Assembly (NCBI GenBank): GCA_017446045.1 | Contig: JAFSRP010000035.1 | Location: 1-54,382, forward strand | DNA from: Lachnospiraceae bacterium | GTDB lineage: Bacteria > Bacillota > Clostridia > Lachnospirales > Lachnospiraceae | DNA length: 54,382 bases | Direction of reading: 5' to 3' | In this document: in pieces, positions 33,358 through 40,482 of the stretch | How the letters are laid out: each line of letters starts with the position of its first letter | How positions within the stretch are numbered: position 1 is the stretch's first letter | The notes under the pieces: generated by a model | What the model was told of the DNA's origin: nothing | Seen by the model: only the letters and a program-made list of their open reading frames with translations | The model's database searches: none | Position numbers and translations under genes: made by a program

Positions 33358-34785
33358 TTACTCGATCCGCGGCGCTTCCTTTTCTTCCCTGCCGGTGAAA
33401 GGAATGCCGCGGGCTTTCATGTCCGCTTCGGCAACCTTCATCATCAACGCACATTCCATACGCTTACGGAACAGCTTGCAGCCATACTCATAAACACCGT
33501 GTATGTCGCCTTCGGCATGAAGGGCATTGGCTGCGCAGCCTCCGGCGCAGTACAGGCGCGCCCAGCATTTCCCGCACTCCTCGCGGGCGTAGACATTGCA
33601 GGACCTGAAGCTGTCCCGGATCTCCGGATGTGTTACGCCATGCCAGACATCACCCATCTTATATTCCGGGTCATTGACGAACTGGTGGCAGGGATAGAGA
33701 TCGCCCCACGCAGTCACTGCCATATACTCCATGCCCGAGCCGCAGCCCGAGACGCGTTTATAGATACAGGGCCCGTGCTGCAGATCGATCATGTAATGGT
33801 AAAAAGTGATGGGCCTGCCTTCCCTCTCCCGGCGCAGCATATCCTTCGCGAGGATCTCGTACTGCTCGTATAGCACCGGCAGATCCGCCTCTGTCAGCGC
33901 GCAGGGGTCATCCGGCGCCGTAACCACGGGCTCCATGGAAAGCTCGGTGAAGCCGAGATCATCCGCCATATGGAAGATATCGTTGGTAAAGTCCGTGTTG
34001 TGGTGAGTAAAGGTTCCGCGCATATAGTAATTCTTATCGCCGCGCGCCGCCGCGAGACGCTGGAATTTCGGCACGATGCGGTCGTAACTTCCATGCCCGG
34101 CCAGATCTGTGCGGAAGCGGTCATTGACCTCTTTGCGGCCGTCCAGGCTGAGGACCACGTTGTAGCACTCTCTGTTGGCCCATTCGATCACCTCGTCGTT
34201 GATGCCGATCCCGTTGGTCGTCAGGGTAAAACGGAAATTCTTATTGTGCTGCTTTTCGATGCTGCGCGCGTATTCCACCAGCTTTTTGCAAACGTCAAAA
34301 TTGACCAGCGGCTCGCCGCCGAAGAAATCCACCTCCAGATTTCTCCGGGTCCCGGAATTCGCGATCAGAAAGTCCAGTGCCTGCTTTCCTGTCTCAAAGC
34401 TCATCAGGCCTTCGCCGCCCTTGAACTTTCCCTGGGCTGCGAAACAATAATCACAGTTCAGATTGCAGGTATGCGCTACCAAAAGACACAGCGCCTTTAC
34501 GACTGTGGAACGATCCTTCAGCACACCTGCCGCAGCGCGGAAGACATCCTCGCTGAAGAGCTTCTTCGCTGCAACGAGCTCCGCGATATCCGCAAAGGTC
34601 TCTTCGATCTCCGGGGAAGATGCTTCGGGATGCTGTACGGCAAGGCGCTCGCGGGCATCCGCTTCGGACACCCCACTGTCAAGAAGGGCGATCGCGTCAT
34701 AGGCAAGGATATCCGTCACGTGTACGCTGGCGCTGCAGACGTCCACGACAATGTTATAACCGTTCATCTGATACTGATGGATCAT
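33358..34785 (-). CDS. scfB: SCIFF peptide maturase, radical SAM/SPASM thioether synthase
   Basis: A 475-residue radical SAM enzyme. An N-terminal peptide-binding part (about 1-95) precedes the SAM-cluster motif CNLNCDYC (Cys107, 111, 114). DFFGGEPLVNFD and FTLTTNGIGI follow. The SPASM part has CIYKRVSGCGSGMEYMAV, DLYPCHQFV, then CNVYAREECGKCWARLYCAGGC, expected to bind two auxiliary Fe-S clusters. Enzymes of this type join Cys sulfur to the alpha carbon of Thr or another residue in the SCIFF peptide. The peptide gene lies 113 bases upstream, as in most Clostridia. An internal hairpin separates the two, which would favour excess peptide over enzyme. Confidence 0.95.
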   Translation of the reverse strand: MIHQYQMNGYNIVVDVCSASVHVTDILAYDAIALLDSGVSEADARERLAVQHPEASSPEIEETFADIAELVAAKKLFSEDVFRAAAGVLKDRSTVVKALCLLVAHTCNLNCDYCFAAQGKFKGGEGLMSFETGKQALDFLIANSGTRRNLEVDFFGGEPLVNFDVCKKLVEYARSIEKQHNKNFRFTLTTNGIGINDEVIEWANRECYNVVLSLDGRKEVNDRFRTDLAGHGSYDRIVPKFQRLAAARGDKNYYMRGTFTHHNTDFTNDIFHMADDLGFTELSMEPVVTAPDDPCALTEADLPVLYEQYEILAKDMLRREREGRPITFYHYMIDLQHGPCIYKRVSGCGSGMEYMAVTAWGDLYPCHQFVNDPEYKMGDVWHGVTHPEIRDSFRSCNVYAREECGKCWARLYCAGGCAANALHAEGDIHGVYEYGCKLFRKRMECALMMKVAEADMKARGIPFTGREEKEAPRIE

Positions 34786-34845
34786 GGCTGTATCTCCAAA
34801 ATAAAGAAGTTTTCGCTCCGCCTGAAGCTTCGCTATAACTACAAC

Positions 34846-34870
34846 GCCGGAACGTGACTAACGTTCCGGC
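34846..34870 (-). terminator. Stem-loop between SCIFF peptide and maturase genes
   Basis: GCCGGAACGT and ACGTTCCGGC are perfect 10-bp complements over GACTA. It lies 29 bases after the peptide stop on the minus strand. No U-run follows, so it is more likely an attenuating or stabilising hairpin than a full stop. Confidence 0.6.
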
Positions 34871-34898
34871 CGCTGATCATACAATTACGATCCGTTGA

Positions 34899-35045
34899 TC
34901 ACTGCTCGCTGTTCTCACACTGCTGGTTCGCAATGCCGCAGCTGGTCTTGCATGCGCTCTGGCAGGAAGTCTGGCACTCGCCGCAACCGCCCTTAACTGC
35001 GCTCTGCTCCATATCACGGGTCTCTAAAGAAATGATGTGCTTCAT
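34899..35045 (-). CDS. scfA: SCIFF ribosomal peptide precursor
   Basis: A 48-residue precursor with exactly six cysteines (21, 24, 28, 32, 36, 43), matching 'six cysteines in forty-five residues'. The leader MKHIISLETRDMEQSA is followed by GGCGECQTSCQSACKTSC, the near-invariant family core. In characterised members the neighbouring radical SAM enzyme forms a Cys-Thr thioether in the CxxSCxxxCxTSC region; Thr34 would be the candidate acceptor here. The biological role of mature SCIFF is not known. AGGAGG eight bases before ATG 35045 and a strong promoter support high expression. There is no export signal. Confidence 0.96.
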   Translation of the reverse strand: MKHIISLETRDMEQSAVKGGCGECQTSCQSACKTSCGIANQQCENSEQ

Positions 35046-35111
35046 AGTTTATCCTCCTGTCATAAAGGGATCCTTCCGGAATCTCACTGTCATACTGTTT
35101 ACAGCATTCCT

Positions 35112-35141
35112 ATCATACCCGCCGGAAGGTATTCTTGTCAA
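35112..35141 (-). promoter_or_regulatory. Promoter of the SCIFF operon
   Basis: Minus-strand TTGACA (35136-35141) is perfect and TATGAT (35112-35117) has one mismatch; the spacer is 18 bases. The leader is about 60 bases. Confidence 0.75.
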
Positions 35142-35200
35142 GAAATAGTTTCCATCCGGAAAATGTGATACAATCAGAACTGAATAAGAGGTCCCCTTCC

Positions 35201-35770
35201 ATGATCCAACACCCCATCCCGCCTTTATATGATACGGACAGCCGGGTCCTGATCCTCGGTTCTTTTCCTTCTCCCAAATCCCGGGAGGCGAAGTTCTTCT
35301 ACGGCCATCCGCAGAACCGCTTCTGGAAGGTCATGGCAGAAGTTCTGGACTGGACGGTAGAAAAGGCCGGTGACGCGGCCGGCAGCCGCGCTGATCCCTG
35401 TGCGCTGGAGAGATCCGTTTCAGGCGACGCCGGCGGTATCCTTATTCCGCAGACCATCCCCGAAAAGAGCCTCATGCTGCATGCGTCACATATCGCGGTC
35501 TGGGACACCATCGCGTCCTGCGACATCACCGGCGCGTCTGATGCCAGCATCACCAACGTGGTTCCGAACGATATCTCCTTGATCCTTGATGCGGCAGAGA
35601 TCCGTGAGATCTTCTGTAACGGCGCCAAATCTCATGAGCTCTATATGAAATATATCTTCCCGCAGAACGGCCGGCGGGCTCTGAAACTTCCTTCCACAAG
35701 CCCTGCCAATGCCGCCTGCTCCGTTTCCAAACTGGTCTCCTCCTGGAGCATTATAAGGAGTTATTTATGA
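35201..35770 (+). CDS. DNA-deoxyinosine / mismatch uracil glycosylase
   Basis: A 189-residue uracil-DNA-glycosylase-superfamily protein of the hypoxanthine/deoxyinosine type. The motifs RVLILGSFPSPKSREAKFFY, GHPQNRFWKVMAEVL, SITNVVPNDI and LPSTSPANA match that group, which removes deaminated bases in base-excision repair. ATG 35201 has AGAGG upstream; the frame extends to 35135 without support. An insertion at about residues 54-86 (Ala/Gly/Asp-rich) lies in a loop after the second motif. The gene overlaps the next one by four bases (ATGA), so the two are translationally coupled. Confidence 0.82.
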   Translation: MIQHPIPPLYDTDSRVLILGSFPSPKSREAKFFYGHPQNRFWKVMAEVLDWTVEKAGDAAGSRADPCALERSVSGDAGGILIPQTIPEKSLMLHASHIAVWDTIASCDITGASDASITNVVPNDISLILDAAEIREIFCNGAKSHELYMKYIFPQNGRRALKLPSTSPANAACSVSKLVSSWSIIRSYL

Positions 35771-36945
35771 AATACAGAAAAGACCGTTATGGTACCGAGA
35801 TCTCGCAGCTGGGCTACGGCTGCATGCGTTTTACGAGAAAAGGCGCCGGTATCGACTATGAAAAGGCGGAAAAGGAGCTTCTGCTGGCTTATGAAAAAGG
35901 CGTCAATTACTTTGATACTGCCTACATTTACCCCGGAAGCGAGGAATGCCTCGGCCGTATCCTGGCGGAAAATCATATCCGTGACAAGGTTTACATTGCC
36001 ACCAAACTGCCCCAGTACCTCATGCATTCGGAACGCGCCATAGAAAAGACCTTCCGGGAAGAGCTCTCACGCCTGCGGACTGACTATATTGACTTCTACC
36101 TGATGCACATGTTCACCGATGTGCTGGAATGGGACAATTTAAAGAAGCTCGGGATCGAGGACTGGATCCGCGCGCGGAAGGAAGAAGGCAGCATTCGCCG
36201 CATCGGCTTTTCTTTCCATGGGAATACGGAAACGTTCCTGGAGATCCTGCATGCTTATGACTGGGACTTCTGTCAGATCCAGTACAATTACCTGGATGAA
36301 ACGAGCCAGGCGGGAAGGCGGGGACTCGAAGCCGCGGCCGAGTTGGGGATCCCGGTCATTATCATGGAGCCTCTGCGCGGCGGAAAGCTCGTGAATCTCC
36401 CGGACAAAGCCCTTACGGAACTGAAAGCCTCGGGTACCGGCTATACCCCGGCGGAACTCGGACTGCGCTGGCTCTGGAATCAGCCGGGCGTGACCTGCGT
36501 GCTCTCCGGCATGAATTCCACGGAAATGGTCGAAGAAAATATCCGTGTGGCTTCCGATGCCGCACCCGGCCTTCTCACAGACGAGGATCTCGCTTTAGTA
36601 TCAAGGATCCGCGACATCATCCGCGAAAGGGAAAAAGTCGGCTGCACCGGCTGCCGCTACTGCATGCCCTGCCCGAAAGGCGTGGATATCCCCGGCATTT
36701 TCCACTATTACAATCTGATGTATCTTGAGAAGAAAGGGCCGGTCCGCATGGAATATGCCCGCAACGCCGGGCTGAGCAGGGAACCCGGCTTTGCGGATCG
36801 CTGTGTCGGCTGCGGCAAATGCGAATCTCACTGTCCCCAGCACCTGCCCATCCGGGAAAAGCTGAAAGAAGCGGATGCCGACCTCAGGCCGTGGCCTTAC
36901 CGTGCCGGCATAGCGGTGGCGCGAAAGATCTGGCGCAGACCATAA
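35767..36945 (+). CDS. Aldo/keto reductase with C-terminal 4Fe-4S ferredoxin domain
   Basis: A 392-residue oxidoreductase. The AKR barrel (about 1-285) starts RYGTEISQLGYGCMRF and has FDTAYIYPGSEECLG (Asp/Tyr of the active site), LPQYLMHSERAIEKTF and IIMEPLRGGKL. The tail has two cysteine sets, CTGCRYCMPCPKGVDIP and CVGCGKCESHCPQ, for [4Fe-4S] clusters. This architecture is common in anaerobic Clostridia, probably linking ferredoxin to carbonyl reduction; the substrate is unknown. GGAG stands before ATG 35767, which overlaps the glycosylase stop. No clear terminator follows. Confidence 0.9.
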   Translation: MKYRKDRYGTEISQLGYGCMRFTRKGAGIDYEKAEKELLLAYEKGVNYFDTAYIYPGSEECLGRILAENHIRDKVYIATKLPQYLMHSERAIEKTFREELSRLRTDYIDFYLMHMFTDVLEWDNLKKLGIEDWIRARKEEGSIRRIGFSFHGNTETFLEILHAYDWDFCQIQYNYLDETSQAGRRGLEAAAELGIPVIIMEPLRGGKLVNLPDKALTELKASGTGYTPAELGLRWLWNQPGVTCVLSGMNSTEMVEENIRVASDAAPGLLTDEDLALVSRIRDIIREREKVGCTGCRYCMPCPKGVDIPGIFHYYNLMYLEKKGPVRMEYARNAGLSREPGFADRCVGCGKCESHCPQHLPIREKLKEADADLRPWPYRAGIAVARKIWRRP

Positions 36946-37074
36946 GTTTTGTGTGTCTGCCGCGGGATTTACCTTTGCTTCCGAGTCCATCCCTTATGAG
37001 TTGCTGACTAACACGCTGCTGACTCACGCGCTGGTACGGTGAATGTTTGGAGCCCAGAGGTTCAAATGCCTAAA

Positions 37075-37249
37075 TTGCTACATTTTTGCTGAAAAATTGC
37101 TCAAACGTAGCAAAAACAGGTCTTTTTAAAGCCCCTTACCAACTTCGATGCTACGTTTTCATTGAAAATATGAGTCTGTGTAGCATTTGATTCACATAAG
37201 TCAAAAATGATGCTACGTTTCTGTTCTCTTTTTTACAGAAACGTAGCAT
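37075..37249. repeat. Three successive GCTACGTTT palindromes in a 449-base gene-free stretch
   Basis: The stretch 36946-37394 holds no credible gene. Within it are three hairpins built on the same half-site: A, TTGCTACATTT (37075-37085) with AAACGTAGCAA (37103-37113); B, ATGCTAC (37148-37154) with GTAGCAT (37180-37186), with additional internal pairing; C, ATGCTACGTTTCTGT (37210-37224) with ACAGAAACGTAGCAT (37235-37249), a perfect 15-bp stem over a pyrimidine loop. The six half-sites are clearly related. They could be a small mobile palindromic (REP/MITE-like) family or binding sites. The first 130 bases of the gap show nothing recognisable. Confidence 0.75.
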
Positions 37250-37259
37250 TTTCGTCATT

Positions 37260-37273
37260 TTGACCATGGTCAA
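37260..37273. repeat. Perfect 14-bp palindrome
   Basis: TTGACCATGGTCAA is fully self-complementary, 11 bases past hairpin C. It has the form of a dimeric regulator site. Nothing else supports a role. Confidence 0.5.
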
Positions 37274-37300
37274 CAATTATTCCTTAAATCAAATATGAAA

Positions 37301-37325
37301 TAAGAGCTGGCGGTCGCCCGTCAGC
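37301..37325 (-). terminator. Probable terminator of the Hsp20 gene
   Basis: GCTGGCGG (37306-37313) pairs with CCGTCAGC (37318-37325), one G-U, over TCGC. On the minus strand a T-rich tail (TCTTATTTCATATTT) follows, about 70 bases after the Hsp20 stop. Confidence 0.6.
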
Positions 37326-37394
37326 CCTTTGCAATGATTGGTAAAGCTATTTAGTTGTGTGATCCTCAAACCGCAGTCGCGGCACCTGAAGGCA

Positions 37395-37850
37395 TCAGCC
37401 CTCGATCATAATGGACTTCTTCTCCGGAAGCTTCGGAGCGCTCTTCTTCGGGATGGAAAGCTTCAGGACACCATCCTCGAATTTAGCCTTGATCTCTTCC
37501 TCGGTGACATACTCACCGATATAGAAGCTTCTCTTCATGGCACCCGCGTAACGCTCCTGGCGGATCACTCTGCCTTTCTTGTCCTTCTCGTCCTTGTCCA
37601 GGCCCTTCGCGGCGCTGACGGTCAGGTAGCCCTGCTCCAGATCCAGCTTGATCTCATCCTTCTTGAAGCCCGGCAGATCGATATCGACCTCAAAACCGTC
37701 CTCATGTTCACGGACATCGGTCTTCATAACATGTGCGGCATGCTTGCCATACAGCTTCTTGTCGACATCGTCGAAACCACGGAATGTCGGGAAGTCAAAA
37801 TTCATAAAATCATCAAACAGGTTCTCGCTGAAAATACTCGGATATAACAT
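37395..37850 (-). CDS. Hsp20/alpha-crystallin small heat-shock protein
   Basis: A 151-residue chaperone. After a short Phe/Asp-rich N-terminal arm (MLYPSIFSENLFDDFMNFDF) comes the alpha-crystallin domain: MKTDVREHEDGFEVDIDLPG, DEIKLDLEQGYLTVSA, RQERYAGAMKRSFYI and the A-x-x-x-x-G-x-L motif in AKFEDGVLKLSIPK. The tail lacks a clear I-x-I motif. It would hold unfolding proteins in the cytosol during stress. GGAGG eight bases before ATG 37850 fixes the start; a TTG at 37856 is unlikely. A CIRCE element overlapping its promoter shows HrcA control. Confidence 0.95.
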   Translation of the reverse strand: MLYPSIFSENLFDDFMNFDFPTFRGFDDVDKKLYGKHAAHVMKTDVREHEDGFEVDIDLPGFKKDEIKLDLEQGYLTVSAAKGLDKDEKDKKGRVIRQERYAGAMKRSFYIGEYVTEEEIKAKFEDGVLKLSIPKKSAPKLPEKKSIMIEG

Positions 37851-37958
37851 AATCAATTCCTCCTTTGCACCGAAATTGTTATCTGCATGGGACGGAGGGG
37901 ATCGGATCTCGAAATCTCGACCTTTCTCAAATCTTCTCTGTTCCCTTGAACTGACTAT

Positions 37959-37987
37959 GTTATATCACCTTTTGTTAGCACTGTCAA
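37959..37987 (-). promoter_or_regulatory. Sigma-A promoter of Hsp20
   Basis: Minus-strand TTGACA (37982-37987) and TATAAC (37959-37964) with a 17-base spacer. The -35 lies inside the CIRCE element. Confidence 0.8.
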
Positions 37988-38001
37988 TAGTTGAGTGCTA
38001 A
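37975..38001. promoter_or_regulatory. CIRCE operator (HrcA site)
   Basis: TTAGCACTG-N9-GAGTGCTAA matches the CIRCE consensus TTAGCACTC-N9-GAGTGCTAA at 17 of 18 positions. Overlap with the -35 box is suited to repression by HrcA under normal conditions and release on heat shock. Confidence 0.95.
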
Positions 38002-38150
38002 TTATTTTTAAATTTTTCTTGCACTCTCATCTTGATTTCTGCCAAAGCGTTTTAGTGAGGCTATTCCCCCCCCCTTGTCTGTTTGGTGAGGCTGCACTCC
38101 ATCCAGTCTGTTTTGCCGGGTGGCCCTGCTCTGGTCTGTGCGATTTCCTG

Positions 38151-38180
38151 TTGCCAAAGCCAGATGCTATGGAGTACAAT
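38151..38180 (+). promoter_or_regulatory. Candidate promoter of homoserine dehydrogenase
   Basis: TTGCCA (38151-38156) and TACAAT (38175-38180), 18-base spacer, would give a leader of about 170 bases. The rest of the 505-base gap from 37851 holds the CIRCE/Hsp20 control region, a C9 run at 38066-38074 and the repeats described separately. Confidence 0.45.
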
Positions 38181-38275
38181 GTTCCCATCATGCCGGCGCT
38201 GCCTCCGGATCGTTTGCCTCGCAGGCAGGATTCACTCAGCGGGTATCCTTTACAGTAAAACTAAGACCCACACAC

Positions 38276-38359
38276 ATGACTATACACGACTCATGACGAT
38301 ACACTACTCATAATGATACATTACTCATGACGATAATTCAAAAGAGGGAAAAAGTATGA
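38276..38359 (+). other. Chain of four overlapping mini reading frames running into hom
   Basis: Frame 1 (38276-38296) reads MTIHDS-stop; its TGA overlaps the ATG of frame 2 (38293-38313, MTIHYS-stop). The TAA of frame 2 shares its last A with the ATG of frame 3 (38313-38330, MIHYS-stop). That TGA overlaps frame 4 (38327-38359, MTIIQKREKV-stop), whose TGA overlaps the hom ATG at 38356. None has a good SD; the only SD (AGAGGG, 38343-38348) serves hom. The arrangement follows from a 17-base repeat that contains ATGA. Translation is not shown. Confidence 0.5.
38289..38339 (+). repeat. Three tandem 17-bp direct repeats before hom
   Basis: Unit ACTCATGACGATACACT at 38289-38305, then ACTCATAATGATACATT (38306-38322) and ACTCATGACGATAATTC (38323-38339), with a decayed copy just before. 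They end 17 bases before the hom start codon. Confidence 0.85.
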
Positions 38360-39651
38360 AGACGATCAAAGTCGGCCTGCTCGGAATCGGAAATGTCGGC
38401 TCCGGCACCTATCTTGCATTGGAAATGAACTGCGCGGCGATCGAGAAATCCGCCGGCGTACATGTGGAGATCGCGAAGATCCTGAACCGCCGTCCGGAAG
38501 CGAAACGCGCCGTGGATGTCCCGCGTGAAAAATATACTGCCGATCCCTACGAGATCATCAATGACCCCGAGATCCAGATCATTGCGGAGGTCATGGGCGG
38601 TATCGAGCCTGCGACTACCTATATGGCGGACGCGCTGAAGGCAGGCAAGCATGTAGTGACCGCCAACAAGGCCGCGCTTGCAGTCAACGGCAAGCAGCTG
38701 CAGCAGCTGGCGATGGACAATCACGTCATGCTGCGTTTCGAGGCCAGCGTCGGCGGCGGTATACCCATTATCAATGCTGTTGCGGATCCCCTGGTCTCCA
38801 ACCAGTACGACGAGGTCCTTGGTATCCTGAACGGGACCACCAATTATATACTTACTAAAATGACAGAAAACGGTGCGGATTACGCGGATGTACTTCGGGA
38901 CGCCCAGGCAAAGGGCTTTGCCGAGGCAGATCCCACCGGTGATGTGGAAGGAATTGATGTTGCCAACAAGCTGTCCATCCTGATCTCGCTCCTTTTCGGC
39001 AAGCGTATCCTGCCCCAGGACATTCCGACGACCGGCATCACTTCCATTTCCGGCATCGACATCAGTTACGCTACCGAATTCGGATACAAGATCAAGCTGA
39101 TCGCCCATGCGCAGAGAACGCCGGAAGGATTGACCTACAGTGTGGAACCGACCCTGCTGCCGGTCTCCCATCCGATGGCTGCCGTCAGCAACGAATTCAA
39201 CGCCGTCTTCGTCCGGGGCAATGCCGTTGATGAGCTGATGTTCTACGGCAAAGGCGCAGGTCCTCTTCCTACAGGCAGCGCAGTACTCGGCGACATAATC
39301 GATATCGCAAACTGCATCGCAAAGGGCGCCGCATTCGACGTACAGCCCCTGCTGCATTATGACTCGAAGATGCCGTCTCTCGGAGAAGGCTCCGCACAGT
39401 ATTATATGCGCATGACGGCCATTGACCGGCCCGGTATCCTTGGCCACATTGCGTCTACCTTTGCCAAACACGATATCGGCCTTCAGTCCGTCATGCAGCG
39501 GGCTGGTGACAACGACCGCAAGACCTCCGTGCCGCTGATCTTCATCTGCTATACTACGGAGCGCCGTATCCTCAACGAGGCTTTGAACGAGATCCGTGCT
39601 GATGGCTATGCTACGAGCATTGACGCCGTCATGCGTGTACAGGATCGTTAA
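38356..39651 (+). CDS. hom: Homoserine dehydrogenase with C-terminal ACT domain
   Basis: A 431-residue enzyme that reduces aspartate semialdehyde to homoserine for threonine, methionine and isoleucine synthesis. The Rossmann GLLGIGNVGSGTYLA motif begins the protein. VMGGIEPATTYMADALKAGK, VTANKAALAV, FEASVGGGIPII, LNGTTNYILTKM and GFAEADPTGDVEGIDVANKL are the family signatures, including the catalytic lysine region. The last 80 residues (RMTAIDRPGILGHIASTFAK) form an ACT domain, the usual site of threonine inhibition. AGAGGG lies seven bases before ATG 38356. The leader carries tandem repeats with overlapping mini frames. Its 3' end overlaps the convergent hydrolase gene by 23 bases. Confidence 0.96.
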   Translation: MKTIKVGLLGIGNVGSGTYLALEMNCAAIEKSAGVHVEIAKILNRRPEAKRAVDVPREKYTADPYEIINDPEIQIIAEVMGGIEPATTYMADALKAGKHVVTANKAALAVNGKQLQQLAMDNHVMLRFEASVGGGIPIINAVADPLVSNQYDEVLGILNGTTNYILTKMTENGADYADVLRDAQAKGFAEADPTGDVEGIDVANKLSILISLLFGKRILPQDIPTTGITSISGIDISYATEFGYKIKLIAHAQRTPEGLTYSVEPTLLPVSHPMAAVSNEFNAVFVRGNAVDELMFYGKGAGPLPTGSAVLGDIIDIANCIAKGAAFDVQPLLHYDSKMPSLGEGSAQYYMRMTAIDRPGILGHIASTFAKHDIGLQSVMQRAGDNDRKTSVPLIFICYTTERRILNEALNEIRADGYATSIDAVMRVQDR

Positions 39652-40408
39652 AACCGGCCGGATCATCAGGGCTGGCAGAACCGTTAGAGGCGGCAGGATC
39701 GTTGCCGGCGGGATCGCATAAGAAACCGGCATAAGGGAATTTGTAAAGGCAGATATCATTGCCGTGAAGGCTGACCGGGCTTCCCTGCACGAGGCCGTCC
39801 CGGATCTGCCCGGCTCCGTCGAGCAGCCTGCCGATCAGGTCCGGTGACACCGGAAAGCTGCCGTGCATCGGATAGATCTCATCAAATTGTCCTTCATACA
39901 GGGCAAGATGACGGAGGCTTTCGATATACAGCTCCATGTTCCGCCGGCTGCCGAACATGAAAATGTTACCGTCCTGGACCGAATCGCCGCTGACAAGGAT
40001 CCGGTTTTTCGCATCGAGCAATGCGATACTGCCCGGCGTATGGCCGGGAATATCGATCACCTGAAGGCTCCGGCCGCCCAGGTCGATCACGTCGCCTTCC
40101 CGGACCGGGATCAGTTCCCCTTTTCCTCCGTGGGCACGGTAGTTGTCCTCTTCCGAGGAACTCATATAAAATCTTTCAAACGCGCCGTTTCCGGAAATAT
40201 GATCGGGATCGGCGTGTGTGTTTATCAGGAGAAGGGGCAGATCTGTCAGGCTTTCCGCGATTTGCCTCGCATCCGGTGCGTTCATGCCTGTATCGATCAA
40301 TAAGGCCTTTTCCGAACCGCAAAAAAGAAAAAACCGAACGCCCCCGTCTTCAATGCGCCAGGTATCGTCACCTGAAGTGACCCGGCATCTTTCCGCGATA
40401 TGTTCCAT
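39629..40408 (-). CDS. Metallo-beta-lactamase-fold hydrolase
   Basis: A 259-residue MBL-superfamily protein. The metal motif is NTHADPDHISG, the H-x-D-x-D-H variant in which the second His is Asp. Further ligands are in DIPGHTPGSIAL, VSGDSVQDG and YPMHGSFPV. It starts with CRVTSGDDTWRIEDGG, followed by LIDTGM, as in small-molecule hydrolases. The substrate is unknown; thioesters, lactones and phosphodiesters are all possible. The last 30 residues are a low-complexity Asp/Pro/Ser/Ala tail and its coding overlaps the end of hom. ATG 40408 is chosen for the GGGAGG upstream. Confidence 0.85.
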   Translation of the reverse strand: MEHIAERCRVTSGDDTWRIEDGGVRFFLFCGSEKALLIDTGMNAPDARQIAESLTDLPLLLINTHADPDHISGNGAFERFYMSSSEEDNYRAHGGKGELIPVREGDVIDLGGRSLQVIDIPGHTPGSIALLDAKNRILVSGDSVQDGNIFMFGSRRNMELYIESLRHLALYEGQFDEIYPMHGSFPVSPDLIGRLLDGAGQIRDGLVQGSPVSLHGNDICLYKFPYAGFLCDPAGNDPAASNGSASPDDPAGFNDPVHA

Positions 40409-40423
40409 TGCGCTGCCTCCCTG

Positions 40424-40465
40424 CAAAAACAAAAGGCCGGCTGACCACCGCAGGTCTTCGCCGGC
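40424..40465 (-). terminator. Terminator of the alpha/beta hydrolase gene
   Basis: GCCGGC (40436-40441) and GCCGGC (40460-40465) close a hairpin with some inner pairing (GACC/GGTC). On the minus strand CTTTTGTTTTTG follows. Confidence 0.65.
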
Positions 40466-40482
40466 AATTTTTGTAAGCTCCG

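Noticed and set aside
37395-37850. Hsp20 start at TTG 37856
   Set aside because: ATG 37850 has ideal spacing to GGAGG, and the TTG would be too close to it.
38186-38275. Known riboswitch in the hom leader
   Set aside because: No lysine, SAM or other known aptamer pattern could be recognised; only short alternative TGCCT/AGGCA pairings are present and no U-run follows.
38338-39759. 473-codon open frame antisense to homoserine dehydrogenase
   Set aside because: It mirrors the whole of hom, which has all family motifs and a good SD. The antisense protein has no recognisable motif.
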